The translations under genes were made by a program, and so were the position numbers. From positions 1-64,000 of the forward strand of contig JAURYJ010000088.1 of assembly GCA_030653985.1 (NCBI GenBank): a stretch of DNA of 64,000 nt, read 5' to 3'. Shown piece after piece: positions 53,982 to 63,378 of this stretch (the stretch's first letter is position 1; the number at the start of each line of letters is the position of its first letter). The notes under the pieces are model-generated. The model did no database searches, was not told where the DNA came from, and worked only from the letters and a program-made list of their open reading frames with translations. This stretch comes from Methylobacter sp. Its GTDB lineage: Bacteria > Pseudomonadota > Gammaproteobacteria > Methylococcales > Methylomonadaceae.

Positions 53982-54950
53982 TCAAGCGTAACTTGAGCCG
54001 CCTGAATACACACCTAATCGCTCAAACAAAGCCAAATCATGATTGGTCATCGGATTATCGGTGGTCAACAACTTGTCACCATAAAAAATCGAATTGGCAC
54101 CGGCCAGAAAACACAGCGTCTGCATTTCATCGCTCATGTTATTGCGCCCTGCGGACAACCGCACCCGCGACTTGGGCATCATGATTCTGGCAACCGCAAT
54201 GGTTCTGATAAAGATAATCGGATCCAAAGCTTCAGTTCCCATTAACGGCGTGCCTTCGACCTGCACCAGCATATTGACCGGTACACTTTCAGGATGCTTG
54301 GGCAAATTTGCCAGCTCGATTAAAAGCTTGGCGCGATCAACAGCGCTCTCGCCCATACCGATAATGCCGCCGCAACATACATTAATCCCGGCATCCCTGA
54401 CCCGAGCCAGCGTATCCAGACGATCCTGATAAGTCCGCGTGGTGATGACTTCGGAATAATAGTCTTCGGATGTATCCAGATTGTGATTGTAATAATCCAG
54501 ACCACCCTCTTTTAACCGGGCCGTTTGCGCATCGGTCAACATGCCCAAGGTTACGCAGGTTTCCAGACCCAACGCCTTAACACCCTGAACCATTTCCACC
54601 ACCCGTTCCACATCCCTGTCTTTAGGCTGACGCCAGGCTGCCCCCATGCAAAAACGCGATGCGCCTTGATCTTTAGCCAGTTGCGCCGCCTGCAAAACTG
54701 CATCGACCGGCATTAATGCCTCGGGCGTCAAATCGGAATCATAGCGAGCGCTTTGCGGGCAATAGCCGCAGTCTTCCGAACAGGAGCCGGTTTTAATACT
54801 CAGCAGACTGCTAATCTGAACTTCATTGGGATCGAAATTCTCTCGGTGTACGGTTTGCGCTTTAAAAATCAGGTCATTAAAAGGCAACGCATAAAGCGCT
54901 TGCACTTCATCCAACTGCCAGTCATGGCGAATTGCAGGGTTTGCAGACAT
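53982..54950 (-). CDS. bioB: Biotin synthase
   Basis: The 322-residue radical-SAM enzyme inserts sulfur into dethiobiotin. It has the radical motif [34 protein letters not shown] and the C-terminal [10 protein letters not shown]...[12 protein letters not shown]. The ATG at 54950 has GGAG upstream and gives the normal N terminus; the frame extends 91 codons further into antisense comF and that part is not real. It is first in bioB-F-H-C-D, with a BirA operator 66 bases upstream. Confidence 0.97.
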   Translation of the reverse strand: MSANPAIRHDWQLDEVQALYALPFNDLIFKAQTVHRENFDPNEVQISSLLSIKTGSCSEDCGYCPQSARYDSDLTPEALMPVDAVLQAAQLAKDQGASRFCMGAAWRQPKDRDVERVVEMVQGVKALGLETCVTLGMLTDAQTARLKEGGLDYYNHNLDTSEDYYSEVITTRTYQDRLDTLARVRDAGINVCCGGIIGMGESAVDRAKLLIELANLPKHPESVPVNMLVQVEGTPLMGTEALDPIIFIRTIAVARIMMPKSRVRLSAGRNNMSDEMQTLCFLAGANSIFYGDKLLTTDNPMTNHDLALFERLGVYSGGSSYA

Positions 54951-55015
54951 TCTGTTAAGCTCCAGTATAGGATGGACTGAGATATGAAGCCCATCAATCG
55001 CGAACGACGATAAAC

Positions 55016-55048
55016 TTGTCAACCTGTTCATATAAAAATGGTATACAA
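55016..55048. promoter_or_regulatory. BirA operator between bioB and comF
   Basis: TTGTCAACC, 15 bases, then GGTATACAA matches the BirA consensus TTGTAAACC-N15-GGTTTACAA with one change per arm. It lies 66 bases before bioB and covers the start codon of comF on the other strand. Confidence 0.82.
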
Positions 55049-55871
55049 CTGGATCAATATTATACAGGATTACCTGCTTCCGCCTACTTGCATCTTGTGC
55101 GGAAACCCAGGACACCATTCCCGCGACATTTGCCATTCGTGCTATACGCAACTGCCTCGAAATAATCACTGCTGTTATCAATGCGCAGAAATACTGGAAA
55201 CGCCCGTAACCGCTCCCGTGCAATCATGCCGGGCAATCCCTGCCCGGCACCCTTCGGGCGCTTCGCGCACAAAACCGCCGAGAGCGGTTTTGTGCGGTCG
55301 CTGTCTAAGCCGCCAGCCCGCCTTTGATGAGACTGTCGCGCCGTTCATCCATCAAGATGCCATCCGGCATTTAATCAGCACCTTAAAATTCGGCGCCAAT
55401 CACAAGAATGCGCGCTTACTCGGTATGTTATTAGCCGACCACCTGACAAATCTGTCTGGAACAGATTTGCATCTACCCGAAGAGTGTCGGGCAGGAAAGC
55501 ACGGCATGGAAAAGACCGCCGACCGGCCCGACTTGATTTTACCGGTTCCGCTGCATAAAACCCGCTATCGCCAGCGAGGCTTCAACCAGGCCATAGAAAT
55601 TGCCAGAATTGTAGGTCGAGAATTACAGATTCCATTAGATCTTAGCAGCTGCAAGCGCAATCGCGACACCCCCCATCAAACCCAATTACCCGCCAAAAAA
55701 CGCCGTAAAAACCTGAAAAATGCGTTTTCAATCGTCAAGCCCATCCATGCCCAGCACATCGCAATACTTGACGACGTAATGACCACCGGCTCCACCGCCC
55801 ATGAACTGGCTTATGCCTTGAAAAAAGCCGGCGCTAGCCGAGTAGATGTCTGGGTGTGTGCCAGGGCTTGA
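55038..55871 (+). CDS. comF: ComF-family phosphoribosyltransferase-like protein with two in-frame repeat insertions
   Basis: The 277-residue protein is longer than usual (about 235-245). It has the N-terminal zinc-finger cysteines ([24 protein letters not shown]), then the PRTase core with [20 protein letters not shown] and [17 protein letters not shown]. The family is linked to DNA uptake and recombination. Two stretches look inserted: one of about 23 residues ([18 protein letters not shown]) from a double-hairpin repeat at 55228-55295, and one of about 16 residues ([16 protein letters not shown]) from the repeat at 55452-55500. The frame stays open. The start codon overlaps the BirA operator. 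Confidence 0.88.
   Translation: MVYNWINIIQDYLLPPTCILCGNPGHHSRDICHSCYTQLPRNNHCCYQCAEILETPVTAPVQSCRAIPARHPSGASRTKPPRAVLCGRCLSRQPAFDETVAPFIHQDAIRHLISTLKFGANHKNARLLGMLLADHLTNLSGTDLHLPEECRAGKHGMEKTADRPDLILPVPLHKTRYRQRGFNQAIEIARIVGRELQIPLDLSSCKRNRDTPHQTQLPAKKRRKNLKNAFSIVKPIHAQHIAILDDVMTTGSTAHELAYALKKAGASRVDVWVCARA
55228..55295. repeat. Double-hairpin repeat inside comF
   Basis: GCCGGGCAATCCCTGCCCGGC (55228-55248) is followed by a second hairpin with arms GCACAAAACCGC and GCGGTTTTGTGC (55267-55295). Both are translated in comF. Confidence 0.8.
55452..55500. repeat. CTGTCTGGAACAG-type repeat inside comF
   Basis: It is a near-identical copy of the intergenic repeat at 37358-37406 and is translated in comF as [16 protein letters not shown]. 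Confidence 0.85.
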
Positions 55872-55977
55872 TTCGCATCAATCTGTGGCTATTTGTTAAC
55901 AGCCAAACTTAAGCCATCAACAATAAACAGGCACAACAACCGAAATTTTTACCGCCCATCCTCTTTTAAATAACCAT

Positions 55978-56015
55978 AAAAAAAGGGCCGCATTCGTACG
56001 AATGCGGCCCTTTTT
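55978..56015. terminator. Bidirectional terminator between comF and rpsI
   Basis: A perfect 26-base palindrome (GGGCCGCATTCG then its complement arm, 55985-56010) has an A-run on the left and a T-run on the right. It ends both convergent transcripts. Confidence 0.92.
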
Positions 56016-56058
56016 ATTTCCACACGCGTAACCGGAGTTACTGCATGGAAGTAATCGA

Positions 56059-56454
56059 TTAACGTTTCGAGTACTGTGGACGTTTTCTGGCTTTGTGCAA
56101 ACCCACTTTTTTACGTTCAACAATACGTGAATCGCGGGTAACAAAACCGGCTTTTCTAAGCGCTGGACGCAAGGTTTCATCATATACCATCAACGCACGA
56201 GTCAGACCGTGACGAATAGCACCAGCCTGTCCAGATGGACCGCCGCCTTTAACGATGACATTAATATCAAACTTGCCTTCCATATCAACACAACCCAATG
56301 GTTGACGAGAAACCATTTGGTCAGTTTTACGACCGAAATATTCTTCGAGAGTTTTTTTGTTAATAGTGATTTTTCCGGTACCTGATGTTGCGTAAACACG
56401 TGCTATTGCACATTTACGACGACCTGTTCCGTAATACTGAGCTGCTGCTGCCAT
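56059..56454 (-). CDS. rpsI: 30S ribosomal protein S9
   Basis: The 131-residue protein has [14 protein letters not shown] at the N terminus, [15 protein letters not shown] in the middle and the basic C-terminal tail [17 protein letters not shown] that reaches the P-site tRNA. It follows rplM by 11 bases. Confidence 0.98.
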   Translation of the reverse strand: MAAAAQYYGTGRRKCAIARVYATSGTGKITINKKTLEEYFGRKTDQMVSRQPLGCVDMEGKFDINVIVKGGGPSGQAGAIRHGLTRALMVYDETLRPALRKAGFVTRDSRIVERKKVGLHKARKRPQYSKR

Positions 56455-56465
56455 GATCTACCCGC

Positions 56466-56894
56466 TTATAATTCTAATACTTGTGGCTGTTGAGCCTGAT
56501 GATCGTGTTCAGGACCTGCATAAACCTTCAATTTCTTGAACATTGCACGACCCAGTGGATTGTTAGGTAACATTCCTTTAACTGCTGTAGTAAGAATACG
56601 ATCAGGGAAAGTTTTTCTCAATTTACCCAAGGTAACAGTCTTAAGGTTACCGATATAACCGGTATGATGCTGATACAATTTATTCTTTTCTTTATTGCCG
56701 GTAACGCCTATCTTCTCTGCATTTACTACAATAATGTAATCACCGGTATCAACATGCGGTGTGTATTCTGGTTTATGTTTACCGCGAAGGCGAAGCGCAA
56801 TTTCAGAAGCAAGACGACCAAGTGTCTTTCCTTCTGCATCGACCACGAACCAATCACGCTTAACTTCTGCTGGCTTTGCACTAAATGTTTTCAT
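56466..56894 (-). CDS. rplM: 50S ribosomal protein L13
   Basis: The 142-residue protein is a standard L13: [46 protein letters not shown] and [18 protein letters not shown]. It is first in the rplM-rpsI operon. Confidence 0.98.
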   Translation of the reverse strand: MKTFSAKPAEVKRDWFVVDAEGKTLGRLASEIALRLRGKHKPEYTPHVDTGDYIIVVNAEKIGVTGNKEKNKLYQHHTGYIGNLKTVTLGKLRKTFPDRILTTAVKGMLPNNPLGRAMFKKLKVYAGPEHDHQAQQPQVLEL

Positions 56895-57001
56895 CGTTGC
56901 TTAGGCTTACTGTTAAAGGCTTGAATATAAAGAACGAGATTCTACTAAGAATTACCAAAACTTTCAAGTTTATTTATGATTCGGGTTCAAGACACCTACT
57001 C

Positions 57002-58363
57002 TTATAATTTTATATTTAATGAGTGCAACTTACGATAAAGATGCGTTCTCTCCATACCCACTGCGGCTGACAATTTTGCAACACTACCGCCAGTACGCTC
57101 AAAATGGTACTCCAGATAGGCCTTCTCAAAATGATCTCTGGCGTCTTTTAACGGTAAATTAAAGAACTCAGGCACCGAATGCGCGGTAACCGCATCACCA
57201 ATCACCGAACCCAACGCGGCTTTCACCTCATCCAACTCTATATCTTCCCCTACACCCAGTATCATCAAGCGCTGCACCAGGTTTTTTAATTCCCTTACGT
57301 TGCCGCGCCAACTGTAATTACGCAAATAGTTTTGCGCTGCCATCGAAAACTTTCGAAAAGGCAATCTATCCTGGCTGACAAAATAATCCACATAAAAACT
57401 CAGTAATGCAGGCACATCCTCACTATGTTCCCGGAGCGATTGAACGTCGAGCGAGACCTCATTAAGCAAATAGTATAAATCTTGCCGAAAACGACCTGCC
57501 TTAACCTCCTCATCCAAGGCAATGCGGGTTGATGCCACCACCCGAACCTCAACACGAACCGCCTCGCCCCCCCCTACTCGCAGGAATGAACTTGACTCCA
57601 GTGCACCGAGCAACCTTAGCTGAGTTTCCTTATCCATGCCGCCGATTTCACCTAAAAATAGCGTCCCTTTATGCGCCCGTTCCAACAGACCAGGATAAAT
57701 CTTACCCGCATCCTCTTTACCGAAAAACTCCACCGCGGAATTTTCCGGCGATATACTGCCTACCGCCACATCGACAAAAGGACCGTCTCGACGGAAGCTG
57801 TTATTATGCAGGTAACGTGCATACATCTCCTTACCAACACCCGCCTCACCGACAAACAACACCCGGGCATCGTGCTGAGCCAAACGCTTTAATTGGTCCT
57901 TCATTCTCGCAACGGCAGCACTCTTGCCAACCGGTTCAATATCGGCGACTAACTGCTGCTTGAGTCCCGCATTTTCTATTTGCAGACTACTGGCTTCCAA
58001 AGCCCTTTCTACAATCAATAATAATTTCGCCATAGACAACGGCTTCTCAAGAAAATCATAAGCCCCCAGCCGAGTCGCCTCAACAGCGGCTTCAACGGAG
58101 CCGTGTCCTGACATCATAACCACAGGACAAAGCATGGCTTCTTCAGCAACCCATTCTTTCAACAAAGTTATGCCATCGGTATCCGGCATCCAAATATCCA
58201 GCAGGATCAAATCAGGGGCTGTAGACCTTTTTAACTCCCTGGCGGTACTGGCATTTTCAGCCGTAGCAACCTGATAACCTTCATCCTCAAGAATTTCACA
58301 GACCAGTCGGCGAATGTCCGGCTCATCATCTACAACTAATATCTGCGGTATGTGTGCATTCAT
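57002..58363 (-). CDS. ntrX: NtrX-like response regulator with degenerate AAA+ domain
   Basis: The 453-residue protein has a normal receiver domain (phosphoacceptor Asp56 in LLDIWMPDTDG) and a C-terminal Fis-type HTH (KLSAAVGMERTHLYRKLH). The AAA+ domain is altered. Walker A is GEAGVGKE (172-179). Walker B reads TLFLGEIG, with Gly238 in place of the catalytic Asp. The GAFTGA loop is missing (GKEDAGKIYPGLL in its place). The arginine-finger region reads YYLLN instead of YYRLN. Lack of GAFTGA is known for NtrX proteins; loss of the Walker B Asp and Arg finger goes further and suggests no ATP-driven sigma-54 activation. It is downstream of ntrY. Confidence 0.9.
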   Translation of the reverse strand: MNAHIPQILVVDDEPDIRRLVCEILEDEGYQVATAENASTARELKRSTAPDLILLDIWMPDTDGITLLKEWVAEEAMLCPVVMMSGHGSVEAAVEATRLGAYDFLEKPLSMAKLLLIVERALEASSLQIENAGLKQQLVADIEPVGKSAAVARMKDQLKRLAQHDARVLFVGEAGVGKEMYARYLHNNSFRRDGPFVDVAVGSISPENSAVEFFGKEDAGKIYPGLLERAHKGTLFLGEIGGMDKETQLRLLGALESSSFLRVGGGEAVRVEVRVVASTRIALDEEVKAGRFRQDLYYLLNEVSLDVQSLREHSEDVPALLSFYVDYFVSQDRLPFRKFSMAAQNYLRNYSWRGNVRELKNLVQRLMILGVGEDIELDEVKAALGSVIGDAVTAHSVPEFFNLPLKDARDHFEKAYLEYHFERTGGSVAKLSAAVGMERTHLYRKLHSLNIKL

Positions 58364-58378
58364 ATGTTTTACGACATC

Positions 58379-60577
58379 TCAAAAATTACACGCCGGAAGC
58401 TGAATAATAAATCCAGCCCCCACTTTGTCGCATCGGTTCCCTATCGATTGCGACACTTCCGCCGTCCCTGGCAGTCGACGGCTGGTGTCGACCCAAATCG
58501 CACCGCCATGTTCTTCAATTATTTTTTTGACTATCGCCAGGCCCAAACCGGTACCTCTAGCTTTAGTGGTCACATAAGGCTCAAAGATTTGCTCGATTTG
58601 CTCGTCCTTAATGCCCGGCCCATCATCATAAATCGCTATTTCGATAAAATCGGTGTTATTTTTTTGCACCCGATGCAGGCTTATCTCGATCAATCCTTTA
58701 CCATCTATCGCTTCCAGCGCATTTTTGATCAGATTATGCAGTACCTGCCTGATGCTAACCGGGTCACCTTTGACCATCAACAAACCGGTATCGTAATCAG
58801 CTTTAAACTTGACCCCCGACTTTAACACATAAAGCGCTAACACTTCCTGAACCAAACGGGGCAGATCAATATCCACCGTCTGCTTTTTGGAGGGTTTCGC
58901 ATATTCCGAGAAATCATCCACCATTTCTTTCATCGCCTCAACTTGCTGCACAATAGTTGTGGTTGAGCGCTGCAATATACCCGCATCAATGTCGTTCAAC
59001 TTGTCGGCCAACTTGTGCTGCAAGCGTTCTGCCGATAGCTGGATGGGCGTTAACGGATTTTTGATTTCATGCGCCAGACGCCTGGCCACTTCCCCCCACG
59101 CCGCATTTTTCTGCGCCTGAATCAAATCGGTCACATCATCAAAAACCACCACAGCCCCGACTCGCAGGCCTTCCTGAGAAAACAGCGGCGTGCCTCTGCA
59201 CAGCAACTCCTGTCGGCCGTTTGGGCCTAAAAAAGCAATTCGCTGCTGCCATATATCATCGGCTTGCTCCAATAAGCGCTGAATGGACTTTAAAGGTTCA
59301 GCTAGCTCGGTATAACTCTGCACCAGCTCCAACAAAGTCCGCCCGACAAACTGATTCACATGAACATGAAAAATCCGGTAAGCCGCCTGATTCGCCGTAC
59401 GGATCTTATACACCGTATCAAAACTAATCACTCCGGCCGTTAAGTTCGCCAATATCGTTTCCAGATAGGCGCGTTGATTTTCCACCTCAATACCGGCCAT
59501 CCGGGTTGCAGCGCTGGCCCTGGCAATACGATGAGTCATCTCATTAAAAGACTCCACCAGAAAACCCAGGTCATCCTGAGCAGTAACCGGCAGATCCCGA
59601 TCATAATGCCCGGAAGCCACCGCCTGCGTGCCCTTAACCAGCGCCTTTACCGGGGCGATAATATTACGGATACTGATAAAAGCCACCCAAATAGCCGCCA
59701 GCAAACTCATCAACAAAACCAGTGACAACGTCAAAGAGAAACTCAACTTTAAGGAGTCCCTTAAAAAATTCATCTCCTGATAACGTACAAAGGCAAATTC
59801 CACCGAGTCGGCCAAATCCGCAATTCGTATCGGCACCGGATATAAAGCCTGTAAATATTGCGGCTCCCTGGTTTTAACGGTAACGATAACGCGGATCATC
59901 AACTCATCTTCGCGCACCGGCGCCAAAGCGACAAACTCGGTATTCCGCCGCAACTGCAACCAAACATGCTCATCCGGTAAACTCGGCAAAATATCACTGG
60001 GATTGATGCTGCTTGAAGCCATAATCCTGCCCTGCCGAGAAAATAGCGTCATCTCGGAGGCTCCAGAAAGTTGACGCAAATTTTCCATTTCCAGAGTCAC
60101 CAGCGTTTCCGGCGAATCCACCAATCTCGAAGTTAATTGCTGCGTTTGTCGCAAATGCCAGCGCATCCGCTGGTCTAATGAGGCCTGACTCAGTTCCAAA
60201 GCATCTTCCATCGCCCGGTCTATTTCCACATTAAACCAGCTATCGATACCCTGATGCAAAAACTGCATGGAAAAATAAAACACAATAACAGCAGGAGCCA
60301 GAGCCAAAACCACAAACAGCGACACCATGCGCGTCGTTAATCTCGAACCCGCTTCGCGTTTTTTTAACTGCCGCGCCAGCGAATAAATATTAGCACCGAC
60401 CAGGCCCAGCAACACCACCGACCCCAGCGCATTGACCAACAGCAGCCATGAATACATCGCGCTCAACTCTGACGATTCCTGCGTTGCCGAACTCATCAGC
60501 TGCAACAACAGCAAAATCAAGCCAAACAGAACCAATATGGACAAGCTGATAGGGGGTTTTATTTTGTCAAAGGCCAT
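58379..60577 (-). CDS. ntrY: NtrY-type membrane sensor histidine kinase
   Basis: The 732-residue kinase has N-terminal membrane helices (about 10-30, 40-62, 85-107), a large periplasmic/extracytoplasmic sensing region, another helix (about 283-305), a HAMP linker and a PAS domain. Its HisKA domain has H-box RRLAHEIKNPLTPIQLSAERL, and the ATPase domain shows NLIKNALEAI, DDGPGI and GTGLGLAIVKKI. The partner is ntrX, 15 bases downstream. Nitrogen or redox sensing is proposed for the family. The start overlaps the DUF4390 gene by 19 bases. Confidence 0.95.
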   Translation of the reverse strand: MAFDKIKPPISLSILVLFGLILLLLQLMSSATQESSELSAMYSWLLLVNALGSVVLLGLVGANIYSLARQLKKREAGSRLTTRMVSLFVVLALAPAVIVFYFSMQFLHQGIDSWFNVEIDRAMEDALELSQASLDQRMRWHLRQTQQLTSRLVDSPETLVTLEMENLRQLSGASEMTLFSRQGRIMASSSINPSDILPSLPDEHVWLQLRRNTEFVALAPVREDELMIRVIVTVKTREPQYLQALYPVPIRIADLADSVEFAFVRYQEMNFLRDSLKLSFSLTLSLVLLMSLLAAIWVAFISIRNIIAPVKALVKGTQAVASGHYDRDLPVTAQDDLGFLVESFNEMTHRIARASAATRMAGIEVENQRAYLETILANLTAGVISFDTVYKIRTANQAAYRIFHVHVNQFVGRTLLELVQSYTELAEPLKSIQRLLEQADDIWQQRIAFLGPNGRQELLCRGTPLFSQEGLRVGAVVVFDDVTDLIQAQKNAAWGEVARRLAHEIKNPLTPIQLSAERLQHKLADKLNDIDAGILQRSTTTIVQQVEAMKEMVDDFSEYAKPSKKQTVDIDLPRLVQEVLALYVLKSGVKFKADYDTGLLMVKGDPVSIRQVLHNLIKNALEAIDGKGLIEISLHRVQKNNTDFIEIAIYDDGPGIKDEQIEQIFEPYVTTKARGTGLGLAIVKKIIEEHGGAIWVDTSRRLPGTAEVSQSIGNRCDKVGAGFIIQLPACNF

Positions 60578-61167
60578 AATGTCCAGTCACTGGATAAATA
60601 CCATTGAGGATTAACATAAGCAATCGGCCGTAACGGTAACGGCAGGGCATCTCGATCAAGCGTTACTTTTATGCTGGCGGCGTAGCGTTCTCCAGGCGCA
60701 TAAGTCGCCGTATCCATTACCCGAAAAGCACGGATAGTTGACATCGAATCGAGCGCCGCTGATAGCTTAGAAAAGTTAGTCACGTCACCTGCACCTTCAT
60801 TTCTGACACGATACATATTCAGTAATGCATGATACTGAATGCGGTAACGGATGCCGGTATTAACCAATGTTTTATTCCAGAAATAATCCCGCTGTTGCAG
60901 GGTCTTGATATGTATATCCCAATACAAAGGCACTCCGCTTTTCAGCGCCTCCTTTGCCCGCGTACTGAGCCGATAATCTATATCCGCAGACAGCACATAG
61001 CTATCGCCTTGCAAGGTAAACTCGGCATTTTTGACTTCCACGCCAAATCTTTCGACTACGTTCAGGACAGGCGTATCGGCATGACTGATGGTGGGCAACA
61101 AGCCTATCAAAAAACAACACAGCAATGCAGAGCAAAGCGATGTTTTATTGCTTGCTGATGCGCGCAT
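60559..61167 (-). CDS. Exported DUF4390 protein
   Basis: The 202-residue protein has a signal peptide (SLCSALLCCFLIGLLPTISHA) and the DUF4390 pattern YVLSADIDYRLSTRAKEALKSG, PLYWDIHI, and the C-terminal PIAYVNPQWYLSSDW. Genes of this family commonly lie between rsmB and ntrY. The function is unknown. The ATG at 61167 overlaps the end of rsmB by 23 bases; a longer frame would read antisense-free repeat DNA and is unlikely. Confidence 0.87.
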   Translation of the reverse strand: MRASASNKTSLCSALLCCFLIGLLPTISHADTPVLNVVERFGVEVKNAEFTLQGDSYVLSADIDYRLSTRAKEALKSGVPLYWDIHIKTLQQRDYFWNKTLVNTGIRYRIQYHALLNMYRVRNEGAGDVTNFSKLSAALDSMSTIRAFRVMDTATYAPGERYAASIKVTLDRDALPLPLRPIAYVNPQWYLSSDWTLWPLTK

Positions 61168-62452
61168 AATAAAACCCATCCATTGCCGATTCACCGGTAA
61201 GAATCTGGCGCCCGCATACTCCGGAAGTTCCCCAGTCTGTTGTTCCCAAGCTGGAGCTTGGGAACAAGGGCAACTCGACCGCATCGTTATGCTCAGCTAA
61301 AAACGCTTGAACCTGCTGCTCATTTTCCTGTTTTAAAATGGAACAAGTTGCATAAACCAACAATCCGCCAGGCGCCAGCAGCGGCCAAACGGCTTGCAGA
61401 ATGGCTTTTTGCATAGCCTGTAACTGCCCAATATCCTCGGCTCTGCGCAATAATTTAATATCTGGATGGCGGCGAATAACGCCCAAGGCTGAACAGGGCG
61501 CGTCCAGCAAAATCCGGTCAAACAGCTGCCCGTCCCACCAACCACCAGGATTTGCCGCATCGCCGACCACCAGCGTAGCTTGCAGACCCAGGCGCTGACA
61601 GTTTTCACTGACCCGCAGCATTCTGGACGCGTCTATATCGACGGCGACCAGCTCTTTTAGCAGCGCTTGAGTCTCAAGAATATGCGCAGTTTTACCACCC
61701 GGTGCGGCACAGACATCCAGCACCCGTTGTCCCGGCTGCACATCCAGCAATCCGGCCGCCAATTGCGCGGCAGCATCCTGAACGGATACCAGCCCTTCGG
61801 CAAAGCCGGGCAACAAATCGACCGGCACCGGTTTATCCAGCCTGATCGCCGACCGGCAAAAACCGACAGCTTCAGCCTCTATGCCCTGTTCGGTTAATAG
61901 TTGCAGGTAATGTTCCCTGCTGGTTTTCGCCAGATTGACCCGCAACACCATAGGTGGTTGCTGGTTGTTTTCCAGAAAAATAGTTAACGCCTGCTCGGGC
62001 CAGTCCTGTTCAATTTGTTTAATCAGCCAGTCGGGATGGCTCAGGGCTGCGACCTGACATTTATCAGCTTTGTGTTCAAGCTCTTCCTGCTCTCGCAGAT
62101 AGGTTCTAAGCACCGCATTGATCAGCGACTTGGCCCACGGTTTTTTACGTGCGGCCAATACCGTTTCGGACACGGCGGCATGAGGCTTTACCCGCATGAA
62201 TTTAAGCTGGTACAAGCCCACCAAAGCCAAGGATTTAACGTCGGCATCCTTTAGCGGTTTATCCAACAATTGGCTTAAAATAAAATCCAGCCGATGAAAT
62301 TGCCTGCAAACGCCGTAACATAGCGCTTGAATGAAAGCCCGGTCTTTACCCGACTCTATGCTCAAAAAGGCATTATCCAGAGCGGCAGTTAAAGATTGCC
62401 CGTCTTGCAAAACCCGGGACAATACCCGGGCTGCGACTAATCGTGTATTCAA
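61145..62452 (-). CDS. rsmB: 16S rRNA m5C967 methyltransferase, with an in-frame palindrome
   Basis: The 435-residue enzyme methylates C967 of 16S rRNA. It has an N-terminal NusB-like RNA-binding domain (1-150) and a SAM methyltransferase domain with VLDVCAAPGGKTAHIL, LDAPCSALGVIRRHPDIK and the catalytic cysteine of YATCSILKQEN. A perfect palindrome (61242-61265) sits in frame near residues 396-403 and encodes part of LPLFPSSSLGTTDWGTSG in the loop before GRQILTGE. The start is TTG at 62452, overlapping the fmt stop (TTGA). Confidence 0.95.
   Translation of the reverse strand: MNTRLVAARVLSRVLQDGQSLTAALDNAFLSIESGKDRAFIQALCYGVCRQFHRLDFILSQLLDKPLKDADVKSLALVGLYQLKFMRVKPHAAVSETVLAARKKPWAKSLINAVLRTYLREQEELEHKADKCQVAALSHPDWLIKQIEQDWPEQALTIFLENNQQPPMVLRVNLAKTSREHYLQLLTEQGIEAEAVGFCRSAIRLDKPVPVDLLPGFAEGLVSVQDAAAQLAAGLLDVQPGQRVLDVCAAPGGKTAHILETQALLKELVAVDIDASRMLRVSENCQRLGLQATLVVGDAANPGGWWDGQLFDRILLDAPCSALGVIRRHPDIKLLRRAEDIGQLQAMQKAILQAVWPLLAPGGLLVYATCSILKQENEQQVQAFLAEHNDAVELPLFPSSSLGTTDWGTSGVCGRQILTGESAMDGFYYARISKQ
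61242..61265. repeat. TTCCCAAGC-type palindrome inside rsmB
   Basis: GTTCCCAAGCT and AGCTTGGGAAC are exact inverted repeats around GG. It is related in form to the TTCCCACGC repeats at 1981-2053 and 4621-4643, and is translated. Confidence 0.85.
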
Positions 62453-63378
62453 CCGAGTTTTACCCCATTAAGGTCGTGAGCACTGAGGAAAGCCTGAACA
62501 GGCAAGCGTTTTCCGCCCGGTAACTGCACTTCCAGCAGCCGTAAAAAACCTAAGCCGGTCGCCACATCGATATGTTTATCGACACAGCAAACTACGCCGG
62601 GTTCCATTTGTAAAGACGCATCATCCTGCACCGCTACCGCCTGCCAAATACGCAACACCTTGCCTTGATAAAGCGTTTGCGCGACCGGCCAGGCATTTAA
62701 GCCTCTTACCTTTCTAGCCAGATCGGCTGCCGGTTGCGTCCAATCGATATCGGCTTCGCTTTTTTCCAGTTTTTCGGCATAGGTCACCAGCGCCTCATCC
62801 TGCGGTTCGGGATGAATAGCTCCCGTTTCCAGTTGCGCCAGCACTTTACTCAAGCCTATTGCACCCAACACGGCTAATTTGTCATGCAAATCGACAGCCG
62901 TATCGGTCGGACCAATCGCGCATTCTTCCTTGTGCAGCATATCGCCGGCATCCAGTTTGCGCACTATCTGCATAATAGTCACGCCGGTTTTTTCATCGCC
63001 CGCTATTAATGCCCGTTGAATAGGCGCAGCTCCGCGCCAGCGCGGCAACAATGAAGCATGGACATTGATACAGCCCAGTTTAGGCACGTCCAGAACGGCT
63101 TGGGTTAAAATCATGCCGTAAGCGACCACCACCATCAAATCGGCATTCAATACGCTGATCTGTTGCAAGTCCTCATCGGTCTTCATCGTCAGTGGTTGAA
63201 AAACAGGAATCCCGGCAGTCAAAGCCAATGCTTTGACCGGACTAGGTTGCAACTTACGCCCTCTGCCTGCCGGACGATCTGGCTGAGTATAGACGGCACA
63301 AACCTGATGCCCTGAATCCAACAACATCTGCAAGCAAGGGACGGCAAAATCAGGGGTTCCGGCAAAAATTATCTTCAT
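62449..63378 (-). CDS. fmt: Methionyl-tRNA formyltransferase
   Basis: The 309-residue enzyme formylates initiator Met-tRNA. It has IIFAGTPDFAVPCL at the N terminus, the formyl-THF site with INVHASLLPRWRGAAPIQRALIAGD (catalytic Asn/His/Asp region) and GVTIMQIVRKLDAGDM. The ATG at 63378 overlaps the def stop (TGATG); a TTG just before is less likely. Confidence 0.97.
   Translation of the reverse strand: MKIIFAGTPDFAVPCLQMLLDSGHQVCAVYTQPDRPAGRGRKLQPSPVKALALTAGIPVFQPLTMKTDEDLQQISVLNADLMVVVAYGMILTQAVLDVPKLGCINVHASLLPRWRGAAPIQRALIAGDEKTGVTIMQIVRKLDAGDMLHKEECAIGPTDTAVDLHDKLAVLGAIGLSKVLAQLETGAIHPEPQDEALVTYAEKLEKSEADIDWTQPAADLARKVRGLNAWPVAQTLYQGKVLRIWQAVAVQDDASLQMEPGVVCCVDKHIDVATGLGFLRLLEVQLPGGKRLPVQAFLSAHDLNGVKLG

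Noticed and set aside
54951..55223. N-terminal extension of bioB by 91 codons
   Set aside because: It reads antisense to comF, and biotin synthase homology with a good GGAG site begins at the ATG at 54950.
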